Made by a program: the position numbers and the translations under genes. This document shows positions 10,181 through 19,927 of a stretch of DNA of 64,000 nt, piece by piece (position 1 is the stretch's first letter; each line of letters begins with the position of its first letter). The notes below the pieces were generated by a model. It had not been told where the DNA came from. It did not search any database and saw only the letters and a list, made by a program, of their open reading frames with translations. The stretch is from positions 170,218,549-170,282,548 of the forward strand of contig CM048750.1 in NCBI GenBank assembly GCA_026315105.1. Direction: 5' to 3'. The stretch comes from Locusta migratoria (taxonomy: Eukaryota > Arthropoda > Insecta > Orthoptera > Acrididae).

Positions 10181-10272
10181 GAATGTCTTTCGCAGTCGGG
10201 GACGAAACGTTGGGTTTTAATAATAAATCCACTAAACCACGGCATAACAGACCGGAAATTTTTAGTAATTTT

Positions 10273-10795
10273 GACCATTCCGGCCGTGAAAGTTTACATT
10301 CTACAATAAACGCTTATGTCGTCATCTTACCCGACTTTCCCCTATACTGTCTGTAAAATGTCTCGCTAATGCAATTATCAGTGTGGAAATGGAAAATTCT
10401 TCAACCATGCCGAAATCTGTAGATTTTCTGCACAAACTGCTAAAAAGTAGTAAGTGATTAACTTCTTCCAGTTCATCATTTCGATGGGGTTTTCGGCCAG
10501 AGAAAGTTTCGTAAGGTTTTAAATCATGTGTAAAGTTTCTTGCAAGTCATTCTCAAATAGCGAATGAACATAGTCTTGCTATTCAGACGTCACATGAAGG
10601 GACAGTTTTATTGCTGATGAAGTCATATTTCCAGAACTATACATCGTTGCTGGGTTTTACCCTCACAGCAATCGTCTGACAGTCAGGAATGCGTGTACCA
10701 ATTTTGGTTAAAATCAGTTCAGTGGTTTAGGAAAATATGTAGGGTAGGCCTATACATACATAGACCCATTTTTGTAATATGTATACATATACACT
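10273..10795. other. Unassigned sequence
   Basis: No gene. 10650-10780 holds a phrase (ACCAATTTTGGTTAAAATCA, then GTGGTTTAGG) of the kind seen in dispersed insect repeats, but no second copy was noticed here. Confidence 0.35.
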
Positions 10796-11534
10796 ACTCT
10801 TCCTCGTGTTTATAAACGATTTAGGAGACAATCTGAATAGCTCCCTTAGATTGATCGCGGATGATGCTGTCGTTTATCGGTTAGTGAAGTCAACAGGGGA
10901 CCAAAAGCAACTGCAAAGCGATTTAGACAAAATTTATGCATTGTACGATAATTGGCAATTGACACTAAATAAAGAAAAGTGTGAAGTAATACACATGACC
11001 ACTAAAAGAAATCCGCTGAACTTCAATTACGCAATATATCAGTCAAACCGTAAGGTCGTAAATTCTACCAAATACCTAGGAGTTACAATTACGAACAACT
11101 TTGACTGGAGAGAGCACACAGAAAATATTGTGGGGAAGGCGAACCAAAGGTTACATTTCATCGGCAGAACGCTTCGAAGATGCACCAGCTCAACCAAAGA
11201 GACTGCCCACATCACACTTGTGCGTCCTCTCCTGGAGTACTGTTGCCCCTTGTGGGGCCCTCACCAGGTGGGACTGACGGAAGACATTGAGAAGGTTCAG
11301 AGAAGGGCAGCTCGTTTTGTTCTATCACGTTACGGGGGGGAAAGCGTCACGGAAATGTTGCACGAATTGCGGTGGAAATCATTAAAAGAAAGACGTTATT
11401 CATTGCGGCGTAATCTGTTTGCCAAGTTTCAATCACCGACTTTTAGTTCTGAATGTGAAAATATTTTGCTAGCAGCCACCTACTTAGGGAGACATGACCA
11501 TCCCAATAAAATAAGAGAAAACGGATCGATTTAG
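10796..11534 (+). CDS. CR1-like LINE reverse transcriptase fragment, active-site mutant
   Basis: RT palm-to-thumb region. The catalytic box reads LIADDAVVY instead of FADD: the two aspartates remain but the preceding Phe is Ile. Then come KYLGVTITNNFDW, RPLLEYCCPLWGPHQ (the usual WDP is WGP), QRRAARFVLSRYGG and the C-terminal LGRHDHPNKIRE. The first residues of the nominal frame (before LFLVFIND) are flanking DNA. Product is non-functional because the N-terminal half of RT is absent. Confidence 0.83.
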
Positions 11535-11657
11535 GTGGTCTTTCTTCCCGCGCGCTATTAGAGAATGGAACGGTAGAGAAAAGTTACGAAAGTGGTTAAT
11601 GAACCCTCTGCCAGGCACTTGAATGTGATTTGCAGGGTATCTGTGCAGATGTAGATT
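10796..11657 (+). mobile_element. CR1-like LINE, 5'-truncated
   Basis: Plus-strand copy of the family at 4473 and 43190. It starts within RT motif 4 (LFLVFINDLGDNL) and ends with CTGCCAGGCACTTGAATGTG and the ATGTAG tail at 11657. The open frame covers most of the element. A single frameshift near 11520 removes the last ~25 codons. No target duplication is visible at the truncated 5' end. Confidence 0.87.
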
Positions 11658-12390
11658 ATAGCGCTAATACATTATACTGTCCATACATTATACTGTCCAT
11701 ATCAGCTGTTCTACCGATTAGACTTGAGAGTCCTTTGTAATGGGCGCATACCTCTTACATGAATGATATAGGTAGCGAACGGCATTGCTATTCTAGGCGA
11801 CGCGTGCCAGCAGACATTCTTTGGCAGTTCTGAAGAGTATTTGTCAAATTAACACCCGCCTGACAAAGCTGAAGGACAGTATCTGGCCACAGACCCGTGA
11901 AATTTACGGCCGTTTTGAACGACCTTCGGATTCCACTGCCCCGAGTGCTAGAGGACGGCACGTGGAGCGGAGGTACGCACACATATCTCCTGTCCGGTTC
12001 TGAGACACTGTAGGGATTTTCCTATTACTGCTCCACGACTAACACATTCCTGTGAGAACACGCCACAGGACTCGCTTACTGCGTAACGTGAGAACAGGGA
12101 ACTCGCAAGACCAAAATTACCCTGAAAATGGCTCGTTTATTGAAGTTCTTGAATACAATGCAGCATCGTGAGAGCTTTACTTCGTAATAATGAAGTACAA
12201 TTACATAACTGGTGAAATACGGTGCGAGAGACTAGCGAAATGTAAAAGTGAAGCTACGTTTAGCAATGTTCTTTTGTTTAAAAAAAAATGAAGTCGATGG
12301 AACGGAATCTGTTTAGAGAAAAAAAAATTGTTGTTTGGTTGGTTTTTGGAAGACAAAAAAAAATGTTCTTCATGTTTCAGTTCATTTTTT
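11658..12390. other. No gene seen; short tandem duplication
   Basis: 11669-11700 contains two tandem copies of ACATTATACTGTCCAT. The rest (11770-12030 mildly GC-rich, 12200-12390 A-rich) has no recognisable element. Confidence 0.4.
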
Positions 12391-12545
12391 TTAAATCTCA
12401 CGGGATGCAGACAGATTTATCTTTTACTGCAGTCACAGGAATGCCCAGATTAATATGCTGTGTAAATGGAGGGAAAACTGACGTGTCGTGATGCGAACAG
12501 ATCGACGTTTAATAAGTTCACAGACACGATCTTTAACTTTAATAA
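12391..12545 (+). repeat. Direct repeat unit A1 (~155 bp)
   Basis: Shares ordered words with 12788-12942: CACGGGATGC, GACAGAT, ATCTTTTACT, AGGAATGCCCAGATTAAT, GTTTAATAAG and TCACAGACACGA. The start-to-start distance is ~397 bp. Identity is moderate, so the duplication is old. No coding content. Confidence 0.75.
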
Positions 12546-12787
12546 CAATTATGATTGAAATTAATGTGATTGCCGGTTATTTCACTCCTAGTAAATAAGT
12601 GGGAAGTAAAGTATAAGATGCCACATATTGGCAAGTAAAGCGCAGGATACCGCCTATCTGGTTTTAATAATGTCATCACTCCCCTATAAAACAATAAATT
12701 TGATAGAAGTTCAATTGCTTCGAAAAATGTTAAACACGCGCTCTCGCACGTGCTTTTAATGGTGACATAAGCATGTTTTAGTTTATT
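12546..12787. other. Spacer between direct repeats
   Basis: AT-rich. Contains the phrase GGAAGTAAAGTATAAGATGCC and a diverged echo 40 bp later. Nothing coding. Confidence 0.35.
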
Positions 12788-12942
12788 AAAAAAAAATCAC
12801 GGGATGCTGACAGATCTATCTTTTACTACAGTTATAGGAATGCCCAGATTAATGTGCAGTGTAAAATTAAAGGAAAAAAGGGGACAAAAACCTAGACAGA
12901 ACGATGTTTAATAAGGTCACAGACACGAACTTTAACGTCTAC
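12788..12942 (+). repeat. Direct repeat unit A2 (~155 bp)
   Basis: Second copy of the unit at 12391-12545. Downstream, a further pair of shorter repeats occurs at about 13045-13110 and 13170-13222, both containing AATATTACCTCTGACACA. The region therefore has layered duplications. Confidence 0.7.
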
Positions 12943-13344
12943 ACATGAAACACTACTCGCGGACTCATAAACTGCTCTTAAGCCCTTATAAATGTAACTT
13001 GTGTCGTTTTTAAATATCTTAAAGTATTTCCTATCGCTATACTAATTGTTCAACACAAAACGCGTAGGTAAATAAATAAAGGCATTCTAATAAATATTAC
13101 CTCTGACACAATACTTTATTACACAAAAACGAAACACGTAAAGAAATAAATTCTTTCTTATAAAATTGGTCTACACGAACCGCGTAAATAAATGCATTCT
13201 ACTAAATATTACCTCTGACACATTTACAGTACAGTCAGCAGCTAGTAATGAACAAATAGAAACACATCTATGACAAAATGACGTGATACATGACGCAATA
13301 GGTCAAAGGCGACGGGTGGTATCGGACAGTCAAGGTGAGACGTT
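12943..13344. repeat. AT-rich region with a second, shorter direct repeat
   Basis: TAAATAAA...GCATTCTA[A/C]TAAA followed by TATTACCTCTGACACA occurs at 13065-13110 and 13183-13222. No gene. Confidence 0.55.
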
Positions 13345-13554
13345 GTAGCTGGTAAAATTCGCTGATGACATTTCTACCCTCAGTGAAAGCGAAGAATAAT
13401 TATCGATGAATGCAATGATTGGTGTAATGACTATAGAATATCAAAAGAGAGTAAATGGTAGAAAGAAGAAAGTGATGAAGAGTAGCAGAACGAGACCAGT
13501 GAAAAGGTAATCAAAACTGTTCACAACGAAACAGACACAGAATTATGATACGTT
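13345..13554 (+). pseudogene. Reverse-transcriptase remnant (LINE)
   Basis: KFADDISTLSESEE is readable at 13353-13395, the catalytic FADD box plus the usual acidic follow-on of RTE/L1-type RTs. A stop and then N-K-R-rich text (about 13400-13480, KKVMKSS) fit the next strand. It differs in wording from the RTE copies elsewhere, so it is a separate LINE family. A SINE with a 9-bp target duplication cuts it off at 13563. Confidence 0.6.
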
Positions 13555-13563
13555 GAAAGCAAA

Positions 13564-13734
13564 AAAATATGTTCTTAAACCTATTGGACCAAACTACTAT
13601 GGTCATCAGTCCCTAAATTTACAAAATAACTAACTTACACTAAGGACAACACATGCCTGAGGCAGGACTCCAGTGGGAAAGACCATTCAACCATAACATG
13701 ACGCCTTAGACCACGCGGCCATTCCGCGCGCCTC
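13564..13734 (-). mobile_element. SINE, second subfamily
   Basis: Minus-strand tRNA-derived SINE of the subfamily with CAAACTAC...GGTCATCAGT core and a head ending in GCCTTAGACCACGCGGCCA. The B box is badly mutated (GGACTCCAGTGGG). Target duplication GAAAGCAAA at 13555-13563 and 13735-13743 (9 bp). Confidence 0.82.
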
Positions 13735-13743
13735 GAAAGCAAA

Positions 13744-14299
13744 TTATTATTGATATACTACCGGCAAAGCGGAGGACGCTCCTGGCCCCACTGCTACGCT
13801 TACGCAATTAAGCACACTCTACTTTTACTCTCTTACAGATAAGAAGAGGTCATCTAAGGTAGACTATGTTGTGACCTCGTCGCCTGTCTACCATTTGTTG
13901 ACTACTTGTCCCGGTGTGGTTGTCAGGTTGGTAATGGTGCAGGAATCGTAGTCAGCTAAAACATTTCTGAGAACACAGCTTTCCAAACTGTGTGTCGCGA
14001 CATCCTGCGGTGTCACGTAGTAGTATCAAGGGTGTCGGGAAACTAACAAATTTAGACTCTAAACAAACAAAAAAACTTGTCATAAAATAACACAAAATAT
14101 CCTTCTCTACAATACTACCCTGAAGACTCGCCTGCAGCTAATCATCCTCCTCTTCATTCAGTGCACCACAGATCACGTATTAAAGGAATGATCGGTGCAT
14201 ATTAATGGCGTGCTCAGCCGCTAGGCGGCAGCTCTGCTTCAGCAGCAGAGACACTCAGGATTCGTTCAAGCAGCGGTCAGTTGCCGGATACCATCAAAC
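13744..14299. other. Unassigned; contains one arm of a small inverted repeat
   Basis: No gene. 14258-14285 (TTCGTTCAAGCAGC...CAGTTGCC) is the reverse complement of about 15919-15945 on the far side of the hAT-type element, so both belong to an older short inverted-repeat element into which the hAT-type element inserted. Confidence 0.45.
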
Positions 14300-15848
14300 T
14301 AGAGGTCTGCACCTCGCTCGGTTGCTCGCTCGAATCGCGTGATACATGTCGTTCTATGACAGTCTGGCAGGTGTCGGTACTGCAGCTTGCGACAAGGCAA
14401 GTGGCTGAGCTCGACTTCCTGCACGCTCGTTCGAGCGGCGCACGCTCGACTGGTCCGACCGTCCACACTGCCCGCTCGCCACTCGAGTCAAGGGCGAGTG
14501 TCGGGAGTAAACTAGACGCCTGATAATAAATCCCGACTGCGAAATTTGGAATTGTATCCTTTCCCGGGTGCTTCGAAAGCTGTTCTCTCGATCCACTTGA
14601 ACTAGCCATTCAGTTTCGCATTTTCTACTTTCCCATAGAAGTTATTAATATAAAGTTTCTGTGCTAAGATCATTTACTAAATGAGTTATCCATGATCTTT
14701 CTTTCTTTCTTGTTCCCATTTTGTGGACTGTTAGTGCCTGTTTAGTGGTAGATCTAACTTGCTGTCTTAACGAGGAAATGATTGTATTTAATGTCCATTC
14801 CTCTCATCACTCTCAAGTCCTGGAATACTTTGTCCGTCTTTTATAATGATATTAAATACTCCTATATTGATGAACACCCGTTAGGTTAGGTTTGTACATC
14901 TCTCTCTCTCTCTCTGTTGCACCCCGTTAATATATATTCCCGTAGCATTTTGGCACTGTGCGTCGTTGCTGCGCCTCTGCCTTTTCCAAGTTAGTCCTCT
15001 ACGGAAATTTTTCCAATTGCAACATTCATATAACCCCACTGCCACTGTCGTATTTCTTATCTACAAGATAAAGAAGGCATGCAAGCTTTTGTACAATATA
15101 TAGGATCCGCCCTTTCTTCCGTCGGCAGGGTCATATGCTGGTCTAATGCTCATATATCATGTGCCTGTTTTAAATCCTCTGATTCCAATTGTTCAGTTAC
15201 ACAGCTGTACGAATTTATGGTACTCCTTGTGTTTCAGTGATATCTGTTTTATATTTATTTAGGGCCGTCTGAAGAATGTCACCCGGCTGCACCAACCAAA
15301 AGAATGAACTGAATGTTTTCGGAATGGCGGGATAAGAGATCGGCCCAGGTACATTGCAGGGAAGTGATAATTAGGGGGGGGGGGAGGCAGCTACCCCTAA
15401 AGTGACCCATTTTTTGTGCTCAAAATATTGTTTTAATCGAAGTCGAATCTGTGAAATTTGTCTTTTATCAAAATATACTTCATATCAAAACTCATTACAA
15501 TAGCTTCACTAATCTCTACGTTATTGCCATTTTTCTATTTTAGCCCCAATTTTGGAGGGACCATTTCACTCCTTAAATATGTTTTTCCGCCGCTAAAAAA
15601 ATTACGTGTCCCATAGTTTTTCATGTATTATATGCAAATTTCATAAAAATCGGAGAGTGACTTTGGTAGGTTTCCTTGTGAGTACAGCGGCAGCACTACG
15701 CTGTGCGGCCTCTGCCCGCCCCGCCCCACGCAGCCTCGTTCGAGTGTCAACACGCTCGCTGCGAGCGTACACACTCGGCGCGCCACCGCCGAGCGTTGCG
15801 CACTCGACCGAGTACGAGCGAGCGAAACCGGCGATTTGCAGACCTCTA
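14300..15848. mobile_element. hAT-type DNA transposon, non-autonomous, with perfect 8-bp TSD
   Basis: Starts TAGAGGTCTGCA at 14300 and ends TGCAGACCTCTA at 15848, a perfect 12-bp terminal inverted repeat. Both sides are flanked by CATCAAAC (14292-14299 and 15849-15856), an exact 8-bp target duplication as hAT transposases make. Both subterminal regions are dense in CTCG/CGAG words (14310-14500; 15735-15830), resembling hAT transposase-binding repeats. The 1.5-kb interior has no transposase I can read, so the element depends on a partner. Contains a (CT)n run at about 14899-14917 and a G11-12 run at 15373-15386. Confidence 0.85.
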
Positions 15849-15856
15849 CATCAAAC

Positions 15857-16651
15857 TGCGCATTCGCAAAGCTGCTGCTGATTCTCGATGAGCGCTCTTC
15901 CCATGCGCAGTTTGCTGGAACTGGCAGCTGCTTGAACGAACCCCCACTGTAGTCTGCTTTCCTACTCAAGAAAGCTGCACTTGAGCGTTTTTAATGGATT
16001 TATCAATGCCACGACACCGTCGGTAGCGTTTCTTACAATTAAATGTCAGTCAATGACACAGTGGCTGTAAAAGCTGTCACAGATTGTAAAAGCAGTCACA
16101 ATTGTCCACTGACTAAAGCTATTCAGTAGCGATGTTTAGTATGGAGTATGGCCGGGTGATTAGCGGAGAGTAGTATTTTACATGCAGCGATCGTTGGTTT
16201 GAATCCTGGTATGCATTAATATTTATTTCTCTCAGTTTTCTGTATGTAACAGGTTCTGGGACCACAAATGAAAACCATATTCGTACTTTTCATCAATTAT
16301 TTATCGATTTTTTCCGAATATGTCGGGACTTTCCAGATCGTGGTGAAGCAAGAACCTAACAATACAACTTAAATCATAATTCATCACTTGTCATAAATAC
16401 ATCCTCTTTATTTCTGAAAGTAATGTGATAATATTGAACTGAAAGGGAACAGCTACTCTGCTGTCTAAATCAGAAATCCCAACAGCTAATTTCCAGATAC
16501 CGTTTTCAATCGATCCAGCAAATTCGCATCTGACCCTGACATGTACACAGGACAGCAAAAAGGGTTTCCGAAATTCAGTTTTCGTGTTTCGAAAGTTAGG
16601 TCGCATGTAGAAGAAGCTAATATTACTGTGTGAGTTAGGCATTGTTGTCTG
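15857..16651. other. Unassigned; possible tRNA-like remnant
   Basis: 15919-15945 is the right arm of the small inverted repeat mentioned at 14258. 16149-16210 (GGTGATTAGCGGAGAG...GGTTTGAATCCTGG) has spaced A-box-like and B-box-like words and may be a decayed tRNA-derived SINE head. 16040-16120 contains the near-repeat GTAAAAGC[T/A]GTCAC twice. No coding signal. Confidence 0.4.
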
Positions 16652-16847
16652 CAAAAATCAAATGTTTGTATAGCTTGTGGGACTTAACTACGAGGTCATC
16701 AGTCCCTAAATTTACAAACTACATGAACTAGCTAAGACTAAGGACGGTCAAATATCCATGCCCGAGGGGGGGATTTGAACCCCCGACCGTAGTGGCCGTG
16801 CAGACCGTGACTGGAGCGCCTCAGTCTCCTCGGCCACCGCGGCCGGC
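16652..16847 (-). mobile_element. tRNA-like SINE with 10-bp TSD
   Basis: Full-length minus copy. B box is GGTTCAAATCC. Flanked by TTGTTGTCTG at 16642-16651 and 16848-16857. Confidence 0.95.
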
Positions 16848-16857
16848 TTGTTGTCTG

Positions 16858-17362
16858 TGGTGTTACTCTGTTGTACATATCCGTAGTTCCTAATGTTTCC
16901 TTTTCTTGCGATGAGTGTACGTAATTGCTGCAGACAGGATGAACATTAAACATGTCAATGCGTAAGAGGATTTCAGTTTCGTTTACGAACTACATTTAAG
17001 CTATGCTTTATTTCCGTCCCCCTCGCCCCTAGAACCACCTAAATTCTACCATATGTATTTATATTAGTGAAAGGGTGTCGCGCAAAACTATAAGCTTTAA
17101 AAGGGTGTCGCCACAAGGGAAAGTTTGGAAAGCACTGCTATAGAGATTAGTATTACAAGTTTTATTGCCTGAAGATACAATGATACTCCACTTTAGAACA
17201 TATGTCTGCTTCTCTCTTCTTGCTTCTCGCGGCGGCGTCCGTATGATGCTATCTGCGCTGAGACCTAGTGACTGCTTGGTTTGTAGCCGAGTTCTGTCCT
17301 AGTAACTGCCTGGGTTCTGACTAGTAACTAACAGACTGTCCAGACGTATTCGGCCTAGATAT
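16858..17362. other. No gene seen
   Basis: Contains AAAGGGTGTCGC twice (17068 and 17100). Otherwise unassigned, running up to the left terminal inverted repeat of the DUF7869-type element. Confidence 0.4.
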
Positions 17363-17396
17363 GAGGCTATCAGTGCTGTAGTGGCCTAACCCACAT
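17360..17396 (+). repeat. Left terminal inverted repeat of the DUF7869-type element
   Basis: Pairs with 23244-23280 over 37 bp with two mismatches (CTG versus CAA after CAGTG). Contains TAGTGGCCTAACCCACAT. Confidence 0.8.
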
Positions 17397-17769
17397 CACA
17401 CTGGTTTGTGGGAATGGCCGCTGGAAGATATTGACGTTTGCAGAATTGATGTGTAAGGTAGTGATTGCGGTGTGGAGCAATGATTGCGGCATACATAACA
17501 AGGTAGGGTGTGCGGTAACCGACTATACATGCAATCAACCGTATTAGCATTTTTAAACCATTTTTTGTGTCGGTTACGCCACTATTGTTTCGGCGTACTT
17601 GGCCATAATACACAAATCATGTGGGATAGGCCGTTATCGCTTTACACACCTTATTCAAACATTGGACAAGATACACACGAGGCGTTAATGTTCATCACCC
17701 GTATCATCATTTATAGGGATGTTGTCACTACACGGCTGTGCAGATGTCTTCAAGTTATGGTAATAACCA
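17397..17769. other. 3' non-coding part of the DUF7869-type element
   Basis: No coding frame of note on the minus strand after the Pro-rich end of the gene. A G13-14 run at 17778-17791 lies at the C-terminal end of the reading frame. Confidence 0.4.
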
Positions 17770-17854
17770 TGGTACACTGGGGGGGGGGGGGAGAAATTGC
17801 TGCAAGCTCATTAAATTGGTCTTTTTTAACGTGCTAATAACGTGTCCATCGTCT

Positions 17855-18483
17855 TGCGACGGGGCGGAACATGCTTTTCCCTCTTTCTGGTGGAAAAATG
17901 TTTTGTGGTCGTTTAGGGGATGATATTAAATGATTCCTGATTTGGTGCTGTTCCGTCCACGTGCGCCTTAATACATTTTTCAATTGATAAACAAAAGTAC
18001 ATACCAATTATACAGACTTATGGGCGTACAGGGCGAGTTGCGAAAAAAATAATGTTCATCACACAGATGTTGTTTTAAATACGTTTAATTTTTCTATGCA
18101 CGTGTTTAAATTTATAAAGATGTTTTTTTGTGACTCGAGCCCCCACGCAACTTTGCACTTTGACCCACACACCGGAATCATTTAACTCAAAAGGCATACG
18201 AAAAAACGGTACTTCAGCCGCGAAAAGCTATCCCACGTTTTTACAGAAAATGCCGCGACGAGCAACCACGCTCCGCCGTCCTCGGCAGTCCACGTGACTC
18301 TCCCCTTCCCCCACGCGACTCGGCTTCCGTTTTTCCAGCCCCGCGGAGAAACCCCTACGTCACAAACTTCCCGAAGCCTGTATTTCCCGCGCGCGTTCGC
18401 GCGCGCGATTTAAATGTGCCGATGTCTGTGGCTCTATAAGATACAAGTGTGCGGCATCAGCCTGGGGGCACTGTCATGTCATA
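17855..18483 (-). repeat. 3' LTR of the Gypsy-like element (629 bp)
   Basis: Highly similar to the 5' LTR at 21674-22135, apart from an extra 169-bp AT-rich segment (17964-18132) flanked by GTG. Contains an alternating purine-pyrimidine CG run (18388-18407), prone to Z-DNA or cruciforms. Confidence 0.9.
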
Positions 18484-19927
18484 ATACCCCCACTTGCGAC
18501 TTCCAAACATAGTGTATGATGTCGCAAGTAGCACCAAAACATAACACAAATATACCCCTCAAACAAAAATAAGAAAATACAATACAAAAAAAAAAAAAAA
18601 AAAAATCTTACAACTAGAGTCAAAAATTAAGTTTTGTGAAATTGTACATATTTAAAGTTTGTATATGTGACACACATCAACAAGAACATACAATAAAAAA
18701 ATCACTAATATTCATGGGTATGCCCCATGTCATTGTCTCATTATGGAATGAATACCATCGTTTTTAATATAAACTTCCCGTTGCACTGTTTCACTTTCAA
18801 CATCCCTTGTGTTGCACTTCAGTATATGGGCACTGGTCCTTACACTTCTGTCTTTTTATTTTTCAGTTTGTAAGATGATGCAGTTCAGGCTACTGGCAAT
18901 GATTTTAGCTCTCTTGTCCCCTCAGCTGGCATGAAAGCAATGAAAGGGAGAGAGAGAGAGAGAAAACAAAAAGGAATACAAATGATTTTTCTTTTGGCAA
19001 ATATATTATACCAGGGATCCATCAGATTCACACCCCATCCTTCTGCTATCCAGATTTAGCACAATAAAAACAGAATTTCATGACAGAACTTCATACAGTT
19101 ACACAGACATAAAGTTACTCAGGTCATAAAATAACTTGTTCTATTCAAAAGCAGAAAAGTTGAAGTCATTGTTTTTTATTATATATCCCTCAGGCCGCTC
19201 CAATGAAAAATAAACTCAAGATGTGGCATGGTTATTGTCATTTGTATGTGGGTTTAGAGATTGTAATCTAATACTGTAGCCAAATTCCCGTCTCACAAAA
19301 TGAACTCTTGAGAAAACTTTTTTTTTTGTACTTCTGACAAACTATTCAATTAATTTAATTATCTTTCATATCAGAAAATATATATATTATTTTGTTTTTA
19401 TAATCTTACATCCCTTCTGCAAATTTCGAGACTTTGACATGATACACACAGAATTTCCTACTTACACACAACATGATCCTTTGGATACACAATATCCCTA
19501 TACAAACATTTCTCTACCCCCAATGCACACAAAAAATATATATGTATATATATTTTTAACTTTGTGCATTTCCACATTATTATCACCTATTCCAAACTAC
19601 CATATTTAAAACTAATTGCACTGCCTAATCCTAATCTGGGACTAATTAGAAAAACGACATCCACAGGTCTAGTGTCAACATGTAAAACTCAAAATCTTCA
19701 GTTCACATGTGTACTTTATAACACAATGTACTCCTTTATGTACACATTTTCACCACATCTGAATTTTAAACCCTGTCCTTACTGCTTCACATAAATTAAT
19801 CACAGATATATAATAAAGTTATAAAAATAAATTTACCCAAATTCCTACCCTACTATATACACTGATCATACTCTGAGACTGCTTTCCTCACAAAACTAGG
19901 CTCATGTGGTTTTACCCTTACTGAATA
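18484..19927 (-). other. Non-coding interior of the Gypsy-like element
   Basis: AT-rich 1.44-kb stretch between the truncated pol start and the 3' LTR. No env-like or pol-like frame is visible on the minus strand. Includes poly(A) at 18585-18605 and (GA)n at 18949-18963. Confidence 0.6.

Larger units (their letters stand above)
9101..10272. mobile_element. Inverted pair of Penelope-like GIY-YIG fragments (1.17-kb palindrome)
   Basis: Two ~570-600-bp arms (9101-9698 and 9699-10272) are near-identical reverse complements meeting at about 9698 with almost no spacer. Both arms end outside with AAATTTCCGG[G/T]CTGTTATG and carry GGGGACGAAACGTTGGG[T/-]TTT. Each arm encodes the same endonuclease end of a Penelope-like element, reading outward from the centre. 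The minus arm has an extra ~12 bp (AGAACAGTCAAA) missing from the plus arm. Penelope-like elements are known for partial inverted copies and complex junctions, so this may be one insertion event. Confidence 0.85.

Noticed and set aside
14277..14609. Overlapping open frames on both strands suggesting a gene
   Set aside because: They lie in the GC-rich subterminal repeats of a hAT-type element and open in several frames at once, which is a composition effect.
15606..15969. CpG-island-like promoter region
   Set aside because: The GC-rich part is the other end of the hAT-type element; no gene lies downstream.
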